Assembly: GCF_003634315.1 (NCBI RefSeq)
Contig: NZ_RBXL01000001.1
Coordinates: 1,844,501 to 1,908,500, forward strand
Length of the DNA stretch: 64,000 nucleotides
Reading direction: 5' to 3'
Source: Thiocapsa rosea
GTDB taxonomy: Bacteria; Pseudomonadota; Gammaproteobacteria; Chromatiales; Chromatiaceae
In this document: positions 53,825 through 63,773 of the stretch, piece after piece
Numbering within the stretch: position 1 is the stretch's first letter
How the letters are laid out: each line of letters opens with the position of its first letter
Notes under the pieces: model-generated
What the model was told of the DNA's origin: nothing
The model's input: only the letters and a program-made list of their open reading frames with translations
The model's database searches: none
Program-made: the position numbers and the translations under genes

Positions 53825-54342
53825 AGTCGCCCCGCGAGCGGTCCGCACCCTAGTACCCCGTTCCACCCTATTTTGCATGCTCAGAGCCCCCCAAAGGCGC
53901 CAGGGCAAGGCACAGGCCGCGGGGAATAGTGGATCCTATTTCCAAGGGCTGTAACGCCGCCCTGGCGCCTTTGGGGGGCTCCCGAAGGGCGAGGCGAGAA
54001 GCGTTCGGCGCCGTTGTTGCGCGAGCTTGAAAGAGGACCACTCTTCCTTCACTCGCGCGCCTAGCCGCCGAACGCTTCTCGCCTCGCTGAGCACGCAAAA
54101 TAGGGTGGAACGGGGTACTAGTCGGGCTGGACCGGGCGGCACGCACCCGAGTTCGACGCTTCCTGTCCGAACGCCTGGAGACCGAAGCCGACCCGCGACA
54201 CCTCGGTCGGCCATTGAGCGGTCCCTTGGTCGGGCTGTGGCGCTACCGCGTCGGCGATTACCGGCTGATCTGTCGCATCGAAGACGGCCGTTGTGTGGTC
54301 CTGGTCTTGGAGATCGGGCATCGGCGCGAGGTTTACCGATGA
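53808..54342 (+). pseudogene. RelE-like toxin interrupted by a MITE
   Basis: Joining 53808-53853 to 54122-54342 gives an uninterrupted 88-residue RelE-family toxin: VTWRVEVAPRAVRTL, then VGLDRAARTRVRRFL...PLVGLWRYRVGDYRLICRIEDG and LEIGHRREVYR. Arg and Tyr residues of RelE toxins (YRVGDYRLI) are present. The 264-bp element plus one CTAG copy splits it after codon 15. The restored frame shows the insertion is recent and that the toxin was intact before. Confidence 0.88.
53850..54121. mobile_element. MITE with 27-bp inverted ends and CTAG flanks
   Basis: Element of 264 bp (53854-54117) flanked by CTAG on both sides. The ends are perfect inverted repeats beginning CTAGTACCCCGTTCCACCC; including the palindromic CTAG they extend 27 bp (53850-53876 and 54095-54121). 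Inside are two further 22-bp perfect inverted repeats: 53885-53906 with 53959-53980, and 53989-54010 with 54066-54087. There is no transposase gene. A CTAG target duplication fits mobilisation by an IS5-group transposase (YTAR targets). Confidence 0.88.
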
Positions 54343-54624
54343 GCCGGGCGCCGTCTTGGCCTGCGCGACGCTTGATTGACTTAACCGAGAAAGCCTAGTT
54401 CGGCCAACCGAAAAGGCGTCAACCTTCAGGCCGTGGCTTCGTCTCCTTCGAAGGTCTGCGAAAGAGGGAGGGTTCGCGAAGATGCCGAGACCGCACAACT
54501 GCGGCACCTGCCTGTATGTGCATGACGGACGCTACCCCATCTTTAACACGGTCGGGGCCGATTTCGTGCCCGCAGGCGATCTATACCATTGATTCATATG
54601 TACACGGCCGCACAAATCTGAAAA
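54343..54624. other. Intergenic sequence before the IS1634-type element
   Basis: About 280 bp without a supported gene. A 36-codon frame (54482-54592, MPRPHNCGTCLYVHDGRYPIF...) ends in the AT-rich patch before the IS; it has CxxC but no recognised relative. Confidence 0.35.
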
Positions 54625-56570
54625 GTAGTGCCATATTATTTCGGCCTGCCCCTAGGCGCCCGGCAGCGCATGGGCTAGCGTACGGGCATGTACATCCGTC
54701 GCACCCACACCCGCAACAGCGCCACCGGCGAGCGCTACCACACTCACCGGTTGGTGCGCTCCACGCGGGTCGGCGGCAAGGTCCGGCAGATCACGCTGCT
54801 GAACCTGGGGCGCCATTTCGCGGTGCCGCCGGCCGAGTGGCCGACGCTGTGCGTGCGCCTGGAGGAGTTGCTCGGCGGGCAGGGCGTGCTGCTGAAGGTC
54901 GAGATCTCGGCGGAATTGGAGCGCACGGCGCAACGCCTGGGCGCCCAACTGTTGGCGCGGCAGCCGGTCACGACCCCCGCGCCGTCCCCGACACCCGAAG
55001 CGCCGACACCGGACGCGGCGCCGACTCCGGCGGCACCGCCCGAGCTCGACACCATCGAGGTGGACTCGCTGATCTTCAGCCGTCCGCGCTCGGTCGGGGT
55101 GGAGTCGGTGGGGCTGTGGGCGATGGCGCAGCTGGAGTTCGCCACCCTGCTGGAGACCTTGGGCCTGAACGCGCCCGATCGCACGGCGATCCTCGGGGCG
55201 ATCATCGCCCGGATGGCCGCGCCGGGCTCCGAGCGGGCCACCCGGCGCTGGTTGGTCGAGACCAGCGGGTTGGGCGAACTGCTGGACGTCGACTTCGAGG
55301 CCATGAACCTGATGCGCTTCTACCGCGCTTCCGATGCCCTGCTGCGCCACCGCGCCACCATCGAGAAGACGCTGTTCGCCCGGGTCAGTGAATTCTTCGG
55401 GCTGGATTGGACGGTCACGCTCTACGATCTGACCAACACCTTCTTCGAAGGCGAAGCGGCGGCCAATCCACGGGCCAAGCACGGCCATTCCAAGGAGAAA
55501 CGCAGCGACTGCCCGCTGGTGACCCTGGGATTGGTACTCGACAGCAGCGGCTTTGTGCGCCGCTCCGAGGTCTTCGACGGCAACGTGGTCGAGGGCACGA
55601 CCTTGGAGGGCATGCTCGCCGGGTTGGGCGCCCCCGCCGGCGCCCTGGTGGTGATGGATCGCGGCATCGCCACCGAGGAGAACGTGGTGTGGCTGCGCGC
55701 GCAGGGGTATCGCTATCTGGTGGTGAGCCGGGAGCGGCAGCGCCAATTCGATGCGGACGCGGCGATCTCGATCCAGACCGCCGGCGGGGATCCCGTCGCC
55801 GTGCAGCGTGTCCTCGACGCCGAGGGCGAGGAGGTTCGCCTCTACTGCTATTCCGAGCGCCGGGCGCACAAGGAAGAAGGCATCGCCGAGCGGTTTTGCA
55901 CGCGCTTCGAGGCGGCCCTGCAGGCCCTGCACGAGGGACTGGCCCGCCCGCGCACCACCAAGCGCATCACCAAGCTGTGGGAGCGCATCGGGCGGTTGAA
56001 GGAGAAGAGTCACGGCGTCGGGCAGCACTACAGCATCACCGTCGAGCCGGATGCCGGCGGGGTCAACGCCCAAGCCATCCGCTGGGAGCGCCGGCCGGTC
56101 GACGGCACCTTGGTCACGCACCCCGGGGTCTATTGCCTGCGCACCAACGAGCTGACGTGGGATTCGGAGCAGCTGTGGCGGACCTACGTCATGCTCACCG
56201 ACCTGGAGGCGGTGTTCCGCTCCTTAAAATCGGAGCTGGGTCTGCGCCCGGTCTATCACCGGACGGCGGAGCGCGCCGAGGGACACCTGTTCATCACCGT
56301 GCTCGCCTACCAGTTCGTCCAGATCATCCGGCGGCGCCTGCAGGCGCACGGCATCACCGACCGGTGGTCCACCCTGCGCGCGATCCTCGCCGGTCAATGC
56401 CGGGTGACCGCCACCTTCCGCCGTCCCGACGGGCGTGCCCTGCATGTGCGCAAGGCCACCCAGCCCGAACCGGCGCAGCTGGCGATCATCCGGGCACTCG
56501 GCAGCGACCCCGTCCCGGGAGGTGTGCACAAAATGATTGTCTGAACCCTCATCCCGAAGAATGGCATGTT
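54625..56570 (+). mobile_element. IS1634-family insertion sequence (ends approximate)
   Basis: The transposase gene defines the element. The left end is placed at GTAGTGCCATATTATTTCGG, and the right end near AATGGCATGTTTG, which is only a partial inverted match, so the boundaries are estimates. No target duplication could be confirmed. Confidence 0.6.
54688..56544 (+). CDS. IS1634-family transposase
   Basis: 618-residue DDE transposase of the IS1634 (IS4-superfamily) type. Catalytic residues are seen in TVTLYDLTNTFFEG (first Asp), GALVVMDRGIATEENV (second Asp, DRGI) and DLEAVFRSLKSELGLRPVYHRTAERAEGHL (the Y-(2)-R-(3)-E-(6)-K region, with ExxxxxH-type ending). The N-terminus MYIRRTHTRNSATGERYHTHRLVRS is the usual start of the family. 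The Pro-rich segment 95-120 is a linker. The frame is intact, so the element may be active. Confidence 0.92.
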   Translation: MYIRRTHTRNSATGERYHTHRLVRSTRVGGKVRQITLLNLGRHFAVPPAEWPTLCVRLEELLGGQGVLLKVEISAELERTAQRLGAQLLARQPVTTPAPSPTPEAPTPDAAPTPAAPPELDTIEVDSLIFSRPRSVGVESVGLWAMAQLEFATLLETLGLNAPDRTAILGAIIARMAAPGSERATRRWLVETSGLGELLDVDFEAMNLMRFYRASDALLRHRATIEKTLFARVSEFFGLDWTVTLYDLTNTFFEGEAAANPRAKHGHSKEKRSDCPLVTLGLVLDSSGFVRRSEVFDGNVVEGTTLEGMLAGLGAPAGALVVMDRGIATEENVVWLRAQGYRYLVVSRERQRQFDADAAISIQTAGGDPVAVQRVLDAEGEEVRLYCYSERRAHKEEGIAERFCTRFEAALQALHEGLARPRTTKRITKLWERIGRLKEKSHGVGQHYSITVEPDAGGVNAQAIRWERRPVDGTLVTHPGVYCLRTNELTWDSEQLWRTYVMLTDLEAVFRSLKSELGLRPVYHRTAERAEGHLFITVLAYQFVQIIRRRLQAHGITDRWSTLRAILAGQCRVTATFRRPDGRALHVRKATQPEPAQLAIIRALGSDPVPGGVHKMIV

Positions 56571-56762
56571 TGTAGTGCCACTCGCCCACTTCGTTTGGCG
56601 TAAGCCAATGAAAGACAAGGGCGCTTTGGATGGGGTGTTAAACTTAGGCTACGCTTTCTATGGCCGGGATCCAAAGGGAAGGCCGGGGCGCTATGCCGAG
56701 CAGCCACGCTGAGCGCATCACTGCACAGTATTTCTGAGGGTTGTTCTAGCGGCTGATTTATA

Positions 56763-56838
<76 letters not shown>

Positions 56839-57039
56839 GTTTTGAATTTCGCCCCCGTTGCGGGTAGCGAAGCCGCATATTAAAGCCGAAAGACGGCAAG
56901 TCGTCAAGACTTACGATCGAGCGATCAAACAAGTCCGGCTCCAAGGTGGAGCCCGCCGTGCCGCGCGGCGTTCCCGAAAGTTCCTCGTCTCGCGCGCCTG
57001 TGCTATGTTGCGCGGCTTGTCAATCAAGCTGGATCGGTC

Positions 57040-57327
57040 ATGTCATTGGATGCTTCGGACATCGAGAAGATCGCCCACCTGGCACGGCTCGAGATCGCAC
57101 CCGAGTCGATCGAGCGCTATGCCGCGGATCTCTCCAACATCCTCGACCTGGTTGCGCAGATGGACGCGGTCGACACCACGGACGTCGAGCCGATGGCGCA
57201 CCCGCTGCACATGAGCCAACGTGTGCGTCCGGATCGCGTGTCGGAGCAGGATCAACGCGAGCTGTTCCAGGCGATCGCCCCCTTGACAGAGGGTGGGCTG
57301 TATCTGGTTCCCAAGGTCATCGACTGA
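57040..57327 (+). CDS. gatC: Asp-tRNA(Asn)/Glu-tRNA(Gln) amidotransferase subunit C
   Basis: 95-residue GatC, which clamps GatA and GatB together: [56 protein letters not shown] is typical. First gene of the gatCAB set that converts misacylated Glu-tRNA(Gln) (and Asp-tRNA(Asn)) to the amide forms. gatA follows after 12 bp. Confidence 0.96.
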   Translation: MSLDASDIEKIAHLARLEIAPESIERYAADLSNILDLVAQMDAVDTTDVEPMAHPLHMSQRVRPDRVSEQDQRELFQAIAPLTEGGLYLVPKVID

Positions 57328-57339
57328 CGGCGAGTACTC

Positions 57340-58794
57340 ATGCAGAACAAATCGATCGCCCAAATGGCCGCGGAGCTGAGGCTGCGCACCTACTCGAGCG
57401 TAGAGCTCACCCGTCACTATCTGGAGCGTATCGCGCGTCTGGATCCGCGCCTGAACAGCTTCATCAGCGTCGCAAGCGAATCCGCCTTGGCGGCGGCCGA
57501 GCGTGCCGATCGCGCGATTGCCTCGGGCGATGCCGGGCCGCTCGCCGGCATCCCGATCGCGCACAAGGACATCTTCTGCACGGCGGGGATCAAGACCAGT
57601 TGCGGCTCGCGGATGCTCGACAACTTCGTCGCTCCGTACAATGCGACGGTCGTCGAGCGTCTGGCCGCAGCCGGGGCGGTGGTCTTGGGCAAGACGAACA
57701 TGGACGAGTTCGCCATGGGCTCCTCGAACGAGACGAGCTATTACGGGCCTGTTCATAACCCTTGGGACGCGGATCGCGTGCCGGGCGGCTCCTCCGGCGG
57801 ATCCGCCGCGGCGGTCGCGGCACGGCTCTGCGCGGCGGCCACCGGGACGGATACGGGTGGATCGATCCGCCAGCCTGCGGCGCTCTGCGGCATCACCGGC
57901 ATCAAGCCGACCTACGGGCGCTGCTCGCGCTGGGGCATGATCGCCTTCGCCTCCTCGCTGGATCAGGCCGGTGTGCTGGCCCGCTCGGCGGCGGATGCGG
58001 CCTGTTTGCTCGACGAGATGGCCGGGTTCGACCCGCACGATTCCACCAGCGCCGACGTGGCCGTGCCGGACTATGTCGATGCGCTCGACGACGACATCGC
58101 GGGTCTGCGCATCGGTTTGCCGAAGGAGTATTTCGGCGAGGGGCTCGATCCGCGCGTGGCGGCCTCGGTGCAGGACGCGATCAAGGAATACGAGCGGCTC
58201 GGTGCCAAGGTCAAGGAGATCAGCCTGCCGAACAGTCCGCTCTCGGTGCCGGTCTATTACGTGGTTGCACCGGCCGAATGCTCGTCCAACCTGGCGCGTT
58301 TCGACGGGGTGCGCTACGGCCATCGCTGCGAGAATCCAAAGGATCTCGACGATCTCTACAAGCGCAGTCGCGCCGAGGGCTTCGGTGACGAGGTGCAGCG
58401 ACGCATCATGATCGGGACCTATGTGCTGTCGGCGGGCTATTACGATGCCTACTATCTGAAGGCACAGAAGATCCGCCATCTCATCGCCGACGACTTCGCG
58501 CGTGCCTTCGAGGAGGTCGACGTCATCATGGGTCCGACCGCACCGACGACCGCCTTCCCGCTCGGGGCCAAGACGGACGATCCGGTGGCCATGTATCTCA
58601 ACGACATTTATACCATTGCGACCAACCTCGCGGGCCTGCCCGGGATGTCGATCCCGATCGAGCCGGTCGATGGGCTGCCGGTCGGCTTGCAGATCATCGG
58701 CAACGCGTTTCAGGAGGCACGCCTGCTCAATGTCGCGCATCGCTTTCAGCATGTGACGCATTGGCATCAGGGCGCGCCTTCCGGGTTCGAGTGA
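57340..58794 (+). CDS. gatA: Asp-tRNA(Asn)/Glu-tRNA(Gln) amidotransferase subunit A
   Basis: 484-residue glutaminase subunit of the amidase-signature family. The Ser-cisSer-Lys triad is visible: Lys in [10 protein letters not shown], Ser in [16 protein letters not shown], Ser in [15 protein letters not shown]. It releases ammonia from glutamine for GatB. The normal order gatCAB is broken because an HNH endonuclease gene lies between gatA and gatB. Confidence 0.97.
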   Translation: MQNKSIAQMAAELRLRTYSSVELTRHYLERIARLDPRLNSFISVASESALAAAERADRAIASGDAGPLAGIPIAHKDIFCTAGIKTSCGSRMLDNFVAPYNATVVERLAAAGAVVLGKTNMDEFAMGSSNETSYYGPVHNPWDADRVPGGSSGGSAAAVAARLCAAATGTDTGGSIRQPAALCGITGIKPTYGRCSRWGMIAFASSLDQAGVLARSAADAACLLDEMAGFDPHDSTSADVAVPDYVDALDDDIAGLRIGLPKEYFGEGLDPRVAASVQDAIKEYERLGAKVKEISLPNSPLSVPVYYVVAPAECSSNLARFDGVRYGHRCENPKDLDDLYKRSRAEGFGDEVQRRIMIGTYVLSAGYYDAYYLKAQKIRHLIADDFARAFEEVDVIMGPTAPTTAFPLGAKTDDPVAMYLNDIYTIATNLAGLPGMSIPIEPVDGLPVGLQIIGNAFQEARLLNVAHRFQHVTHWHQGAPSGFE

Positions 58795-58837
58795 TCGGCG
58801 AGCTCGTCGCCTGGCGCGCCCTGAAAGTCTTAATAAA

Positions 58838-59686
58838 GTGGGTCACTTCGACTGGCGAAAAGAAGTCACTCAATGGGTCCAGTCGCGAAGACCAATCCGA
58901 GATTCGGTCGATGAGTTTATCGCGTTTTTTGAGCGGGCCTTTGAGAACACATTGAGGCCAGATAAGTCGTGGTTTGGGACGAGCAAGAGTAGCATTAGTA
59001 TTGTTGTAGGTAATATTTATCTCTGCTCCTATGTCTCGACTGGAGTCGATCTAGGCATATGGATGCTGGTCGATTCTTGCCCCGGCGGAAAACCGGGCTT
59101 CGACTACTCGCCTGTAAGGTCGACGTTAAGCAGCGCTCATCCGTTGACGTGGATGCATTCTTCGTCGGTTAGTCGCTTGGGAGAGATCATTTCCGACACC
59201 GAGATCTGGCGTGGTTACAGGACGGCTTCTCTGAGGATTCTGGATTTTCGAAGAGTTGCTGCCGACCGAGATGCTCAGCAGATCGAGAGGAATAAGCAGC
59301 TGATCGTCTCGTTTTGGAATAGCAGCCATAGCTTGCTTGCCGCGAGCGACTATTCGAGGGAGTTTGGCAACGAGGTGACGCAGTCGCTGAGTCTCAGTCA
59401 AGCCGAGCGTCGCTTGCGACTCGAAGCCGCGCCGAAGACGCCTCCCGTCGTTACAGTCGTATCGAAAGCATTCAGGCGGAATCCTGACGTAGTCGCTGAA
59501 GTTCTGCAAAACGCCGCTGGCTACTGTGAATCGTGTCGGAGCAAGGCGCCGTTTCATCGATCTTCCGACGGGTCGCCGTATTTAGAGATTCACCACAGGA
59601 TACCTTTAGCCGAAGGCGGAGATGACACAGTCGACAACAGCGTTGCCTTATGTCCAAACTGTCATCGGAAGGCGCATTTTGGTTAG
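58838..59686 (+). CDS. HNH endonuclease inserted in the gat operon
   Basis: 282-residue protein. The C-terminal 55 residues form an HNH nuclease: YCESCRSKAPF...PYLEIHHRIPLAEGGDDTVDNSVALCPNCHRKAHF, with two CxxC zinc sites, the catalytic His pair and Asn. The N-terminal 200 residues (SWFGTSKSSISIVVGNIYLCSYVSTGVDLGIWMLVD...) form an unrecognised, probably DNA-recognition domain, as in some MrcB/McrA-type restriction proteins. The start is a GTG at 58838. Base composition is clearly more AT-rich and codon choice less biased than in gatA and gatB, so it was probably acquired. It may restrict modified DNA; no methylase is nearby. Confidence 0.82.
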   Translation: MGHFDWRKEVTQWVQSRRPIRDSVDEFIAFFERAFENTLRPDKSWFGTSKSSISIVVGNIYLCSYVSTGVDLGIWMLVDSCPGGKPGFDYSPVRSTLSSAHPLTWMHSSSVSRLGEIISDTEIWRGYRTASLRILDFRRVAADRDAQQIERNKQLIVSFWNSSHSLLAASDYSREFGNEVTQSLSLSQAERRLRLEAAPKTPPVVTVVSKAFRRNPDVVAEVLQNAAGYCESCRSKAPFHRSSDGSPYLEIHHRIPLAEGGDDTVDNSVALCPNCHRKAHFG

Positions 59687-59763
59687 CTTCTCGATTTCGG
59701 TTAGGACGTTCGACACGAGACGTCAGGTTTGCCGAAAGTACGAACGCGACATAGGTTAGACAC

Positions 59764-61209
59764 ATGCAATGGGAAACCGTGATCGGGCTCGAGATCCACA
59801 CTCAGCTCGCGACCCAATCGAAGATCTTCTCGGGTGCATCGACCGCCTTCGGCGCGTCGCCCAACACGCAGGCCTGCGCCATTGATCTGGGTTTGCCCGG
59901 CGTGCTGCCGGTGCTCAATGCCGAGGCGGTACGTCTGGCCGTGCGTTTCGGCAAAGCGATCGGTGCCGAGGTGGCGCCGCGCTCGGTGTTCGCCCGTAAG
60001 AATTACTTCTATCCGGATCTTCCGAAGGGCTACCAGATCAGTCAGTACGAGCTGCCGATCGTCGGCGAGGGACGCGTGGAGATCGTGCTCGGCGACGGTG
60101 CGGTGAAGTCGATCGGGGTGACGCGTGCGCATCTCGAAGAAGACGCCGGCAAGTCGTTGCACGAGGAGACCCTCGCGGGCGGCGGCTACACGGGCATCGA
60201 TCTCAACCGGGCCGGCACGCCCTTGCTCGAGATCGTCTCCGATCCGGACATGCGCACCCCGCAGGAGGCCGTGGCCTACGCGCGCAAGATCCATCAACTG
60301 GTGCGCTGGATCGGCATCAGCGACGGAAACATGCAGGAAGGCTCCTTCCGGGTCGACGCCAATGTCTCCGTGCGCCCGCTCGGTCAGACGCGCTTCGGCA
60401 CCCGGACCGAGATCAAGAATCTCAACTCCTTTCGGTTCATCGAGCGCGCGATCCAGTTCGAGGTCGAGCGCCAGATCGACGTGATCGAAGGCGGCGGGAC
60501 GGTGGTGCAGGAGACCCGGCTCTATGATCCCGAGCGCGACGAGACCCGTCCCATGCGCTCCAAGGAAGAGGCCAACGACTACCGCTACTTCCCGGATCCG
60601 GATTTGCTCCCGGTCGAGATCGATGTCGCCTTCATCGTCGATGCGGTCGCGGATCTCCCCGAGCTGCCGGACAGCATGCGCGAGCGCTTCCACACCCAAT
60701 ACGGACTCGGCGAGTACGACGCCAGCCTGCTGACCGCCGGGCGTGAGCTTGCCCAGTATTTCGAGGCGGTGGTGCAGGCCACCGCCGAGCCCAAGCTGGC
60801 CGCCAACTGGGTCAACGGCGAGCTGGCCGCCGCGCTGAATCGCTCCGAGATCGAGATCGCACAGAGCCCGGTCTCCGCGGCCATGCTTGCCGGCCTCATC
60901 CATCGTATCCAGGACGGGACAGTGTCCGGGAAGCTCGCCAAACAGGTCTTCGAGGCGATGTGGGGCGGCGAGGGCGATGCCGACAGCGTCATTCAGGCAC
61001 GCGGGCTGCGACAGATCACCGACAGCGGCGAGCTCGAGGCCATGATCGCGGCGATCGTCGCGGCCAACCCCGGTCAGGTCGAGCAATACCGCGCCGGCAA
61101 GGACAAGGTCTTCGGCTTCTTCGTCGGTCAGGTGATGAAGGAGAGCAAAGGCAAGGCCAATCCGCAGCAGGTCAACGAGATCCTGATGCGCGTCCTCGCA
61201 AGCGACTGA
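59764..61209 (+). CDS. gatB: Asp-tRNA(Asn)/Glu-tRNA(Gln) amidotransferase subunit B
   Basis: 481-residue kinase/amidotransferase subunit that activates the misacylated tRNA with ATP and transfers ammonia. Opening [52 protein letters not shown] and [19 protein letters not shown] are the signatures; the C-terminal YqeY-like tail (residues 330-481) binds tRNA. It is separated from gatA by a 0.97-kb insertion, so it may have its own promoter. Confidence 0.97.
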   Translation: MQWETVIGLEIHTQLATQSKIFSGASTAFGASPNTQACAIDLGLPGVLPVLNAEAVRLAVRFGKAIGAEVAPRSVFARKNYFYPDLPKGYQISQYELPIVGEGRVEIVLGDGAVKSIGVTRAHLEEDAGKSLHEETLAGGGYTGIDLNRAGTPLLEIVSDPDMRTPQEAVAYARKIHQLVRWIGISDGNMQEGSFRVDANVSVRPLGQTRFGTRTEIKNLNSFRFIERAIQFEVERQIDVIEGGGTVVQETRLYDPERDETRPMRSKEEANDYRYFPDPDLLPVEIDVAFIVDAVADLPELPDSMRERFHTQYGLGEYDASLLTAGRELAQYFEAVVQATAEPKLAANWVNGELAAALNRSEIEIAQSPVSAAMLAGLIHRIQDGTVSGKLAKQVFEAMWGGEGDADSVIQARGLRQITDSGELEAMIAAIVAANPGQVEQYRAGKDKVFGFFVGQVMKESKGKANPQQVNEILMRVLASD

Positions 61210-61276
61210 TCCCGACTCCCCGGCGACGGGGTCGGTCAGTCGCGGGTTTCAGGTTCGATGGAGCGATATCCTCGCT

Positions 61277-62863
61277 ATGGATCCCTTCATCACGCGAATT
61301 GCCCCGATCGATCTCGCGATCATCGGCCTCTATTTCCTGATCGTTTTTGCGATCGGCGCCTATCTCGCGCGCCGAACCCACGATGCGGACGATCTTTTCC
61401 TGGCCGGGCGCCGGCTCGGCTGGCTGCCGGTCGGGCTGTCGCTGTTTGCCTCCAACATCTCCTCAACGACCCTGATCGGGCTCATGGGCGCGGCCTACAC
61501 CTGGGGGATCGCGGTCGCCAACTACGAGTGGATGGCCGCGCCGCTGCTGGTCGTCTTCGTCATCATCTTGATTCCGCTTTATCTGCGCGCCCGTGTCGGA
61601 ACCGTGCCTGAGTATCTGGAGCGGCGGTTCGACGGACGCGCGCGGCGTTATTTCTCCGCCTTGACTCTCGTTTCGAACATCCTGGTCGATACCTCAGGCA
61701 CGCTCTTCGCCGGTGCGATCGTTCTCAGCGCCTTCATCCCGGGCCTGGATCTGTTCACGGCTGCGCTGATCCTGGCCGCAGTCGCGGGGATCTACACCGC
61801 TGCCGGCGGGCTGGCGGCAGTGGTCTATACGGATGTTCTCCAGGCGGTGATCCTGCTCATCGGGGCGTCGCTGGTCACCTACTTCAGTTTCCAGGCAATC
61901 GATTTCGACTGGGGGCGGGTGGTCGAGGCGACGGACCCGCAGCAGTTGAGTCTGTTTCTCCCGATGAGCGACCCTAACCTGCCTTGGCTCGGCGTGGTGG
62001 TCGGCGTGCCCGTCTTGGGTTTCTACTTCTGGTGTACCAATCAGTTTGTCGTCCAGCGCGTGCTGGGTGCTCGGGACATCGAGAACGCCCGATGGGGGGC
62101 ACTGCTGGCCGGATTCCTGAAGCTCTCGGTGATCTTCATCATGGTCATCCCCGGCGTCATCGCGATTCAGATCATTCCGGGCCTCGAACAGGCGGATCAG
62201 GTCTTCCCGTCGCTGATCGCCGAGCTGCTGCCGGTCGGATTGCGCGGGCTCGTGCTCGCGGCCTTGGTCGCGGCCCTAATGTCGAGCGTCGACTCGACGC
62301 TGAACTCGGCCGCGACACTCCTCACGCTCGACTTCATCAAGCCGCTGCGCCCGAACCTGACCTCCCGCCAGACGGCCTGGATCGGGCGCATCGCGATCCT
62401 GTTCTTCATGTTGATCTCGGCCGCTGTCGCGCCCTGGATCGGCGGCTTCGAGGGGCTGTTCCACTATCTGCAGGCCGCGCTCTCCTATCTGGTCCCGCCG
62501 GTTGCGGCGCTCTTTCTGCTGGGCGCGCTTTGGGCGCGACCGGGTCCGAGGGCGGCGCTCGCGACGTTGCTCGGCGGTCACGCCGTGTCTGCCATGCTCT
62601 TCGCCCTGACGGTCGGAGGGGTGCTGGATCTGCACTTCACCTTGGTTGCGGGGATCCTCTTTGCCCTGAGCGCGTTGATCTTCGTCGTCGTCGGTTTGCT
62701 TGAGCCGCGTCCCTCGGCTGCGCGTGCGATGGCGAGCGGCGAGATGGTCTGGCGTCCCGCGCTGGCGCGCCCGACGCGCTCGGGTGCCTGGTGGTCGGAC
62801 TATCGGCTCCAGTCCGCGGTCTTGCTGGCGCTGACCGCGGCCTTGGCGATCGGCTTCGGGTAG
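61277..62863 (+). CDS. Sodium:solute symporter (SSS family)
   Basis: 528-residue inner-membrane transporter with about 13-14 helices of the SSS/SGLT family. Family marks: DDLFLAGRRLGWLPVGLSLFASNISSTTLIGLMGAAYTWG (Na2 site helix), GTVPEYLERRF, and AALMSSVDSTLNSAATLLTLDF with the conserved Ser pair. SGLT-like members carry sugars, inositol or similar solutes with Na+; the substrate here is not deducible. It is 67 bp after gatB and 8 bp before the next transporter gene. Confidence 0.9.
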   Translation: MDPFITRIAPIDLAIIGLYFLIVFAIGAYLARRTHDADDLFLAGRRLGWLPVGLSLFASNISSTTLIGLMGAAYTWGIAVANYEWMAAPLLVVFVIILIPLYLRARVGTVPEYLERRFDGRARRYFSALTLVSNILVDTSGTLFAGAIVLSAFIPGLDLFTAALILAAVAGIYTAAGGLAAVVYTDVLQAVILLIGASLVTYFSFQAIDFDWGRVVEATDPQQLSLFLPMSDPNLPWLGVVVGVPVLGFYFWCTNQFVVQRVLGARDIENARWGALLAGFLKLSVIFIMVIPGVIAIQIIPGLEQADQVFPSLIAELLPVGLRGLVLAALVAALMSSVDSTLNSAATLLTLDFIKPLRPNLTSRQTAWIGRIAILFFMLISAAVAPWIGGFEGLFHYLQAALSYLVPPVAALFLLGALWARPGPRAALATLLGGHAVSAMLFALTVGGVLDLHFTLVAGILFALSALIFVVVGLLEPRPSAARAMASGEMVWRPALARPTRSGAWWSDYRLQSAVLLALTAALAIGFG

Positions 62864-62871
62864 AGCAGCAC

Positions 62872-63756
62872 ATGCCCCAAGACGCGACGCCGCCGCGGGC
62901 ATCCCGGCCGCTTGCCCTCGCGGCCGCCTGGATGGGGGTTGCGCTGACCTCCTTCGCACTGCTTGCCGTCTCCGCGCGCGAGCTGCTGGACACCATGGAG
63001 CCGGTGCAGTTTCTCTTTCTGCGCACTGCACTTGGCCTGCCGCTCTTGGTGCCGCTGGCGCTGTGGTTGGCCCCTGGCTTTCATCGCACCGAACGGCTTC
63101 CGCTGCACCTGCTGCGCAACCTTTTTCACTACGGCGGGCAGGTCTGCTGGATCACCGCCATCGGCATGTTGCCGCTCGCGTTGGTCTTCGCGCTTGAATT
63201 CACGACGCCTGTCTGGGCGGCCGTGTTGGCGCTGTTCTTTCTCGGCGAGCGATTGAATCGAGGACGTGTCGTGGCGCTTGTGTTGGGCGTGGCGGGCGTG
63301 CTCGTCATCACGCGGCCCGGTGTGCAGCCACTCGATCTCGGTGTCCTGATCGGGCTGGCCGCCGCGGTCGGTTTTGCCGTGAGCCTGACGGCGACCAAGG
63401 GACTCACGCGCTATGACGGTGTCTTCACCATCCTCTTCTGGATGCTGGTGATGCAGCTCCTGATCGGTCTCGTCCCCGCGCTGCTGGTCTGGCAACCGGT
63501 CGACTGGACGGATGCGCCCTGGCTGCTCGTGGCCGCGGTCACCGGGATCAGCGCACATCTCGGCATTGCCAAGGCGTTTCAGCACGCCGATGCAACGGTC
63601 GTGCTGCCGATGGATTTTCTGCGCCTGCCGCTCATCGCGCTAATCGGGGCGGTTTTCTATGGCGAGGGCCTCGACCCCTGGGTCATCGGCGGGGCGACGT
63701 TGATCTTCGTCGGAAACGAGTACAGCTTGCGGCGCGAGAGGCGGGGTTTGGCCTAA
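62872..63756 (+). CDS. EamA-type DMT superfamily transporter
   Basis: 294-residue membrane protein with ten hydrophobic helices as two EamA repeats (FLFLRTALGLPLLVPLALWL..., ALEFTTPVWAAVLALFFLGERLNRGR, and the second repeat AFQHADATVVLPMDFLRLPLIALIGAVFYGEGLDPWVIGGA). It resembles S-adenosylmethionine or metabolite exporters of the family, but the substrate cannot be inferred. The start at 62872 follows the symporter stop by 8 bp. Confidence 0.88.
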   Translation: MPQDATPPRASRPLALAAAWMGVALTSFALLAVSARELLDTMEPVQFLFLRTALGLPLLVPLALWLAPGFHRTERLPLHLLRNLFHYGGQVCWITAIGMLPLALVFALEFTTPVWAAVLALFFLGERLNRGRVVALVLGVAGVLVITRPGVQPLDLGVLIGLAAAVGFAVSLTATKGLTRYDGVFTILFWMLVMQLLIGLVPALLVWQPVDWTDAPWLLVAAVTGISAHLGIAKAFQHADATVVLPMDFLRLPLIALIGAVFYGEGLDPWVIGGATLIFVGNEYSLRRERRGLA

Positions 63757-63773
63757 CCGGTCGGGTCTTCTCA

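Noticed and set aside
53868-54214. Open frames inside and across the MITE
   Set aside because: They consist of the inverted repeats read through and have no start signal or similarity; the element carries no gene.
54482-54592. 36-codon frame with a CxxC motif before the IS1634-type element
   Set aside because: Too short, no relative recognised and no clear ribosome site; may be the end of a gene truncated by the insertion, but this cannot be shown.
56606-56712. Short frame MKDKGALDGVLNLGYAFYGRDPKG... after the IS
   Set aside because: Reads like protein but has no recognised family or ribosome site; left unannotated.
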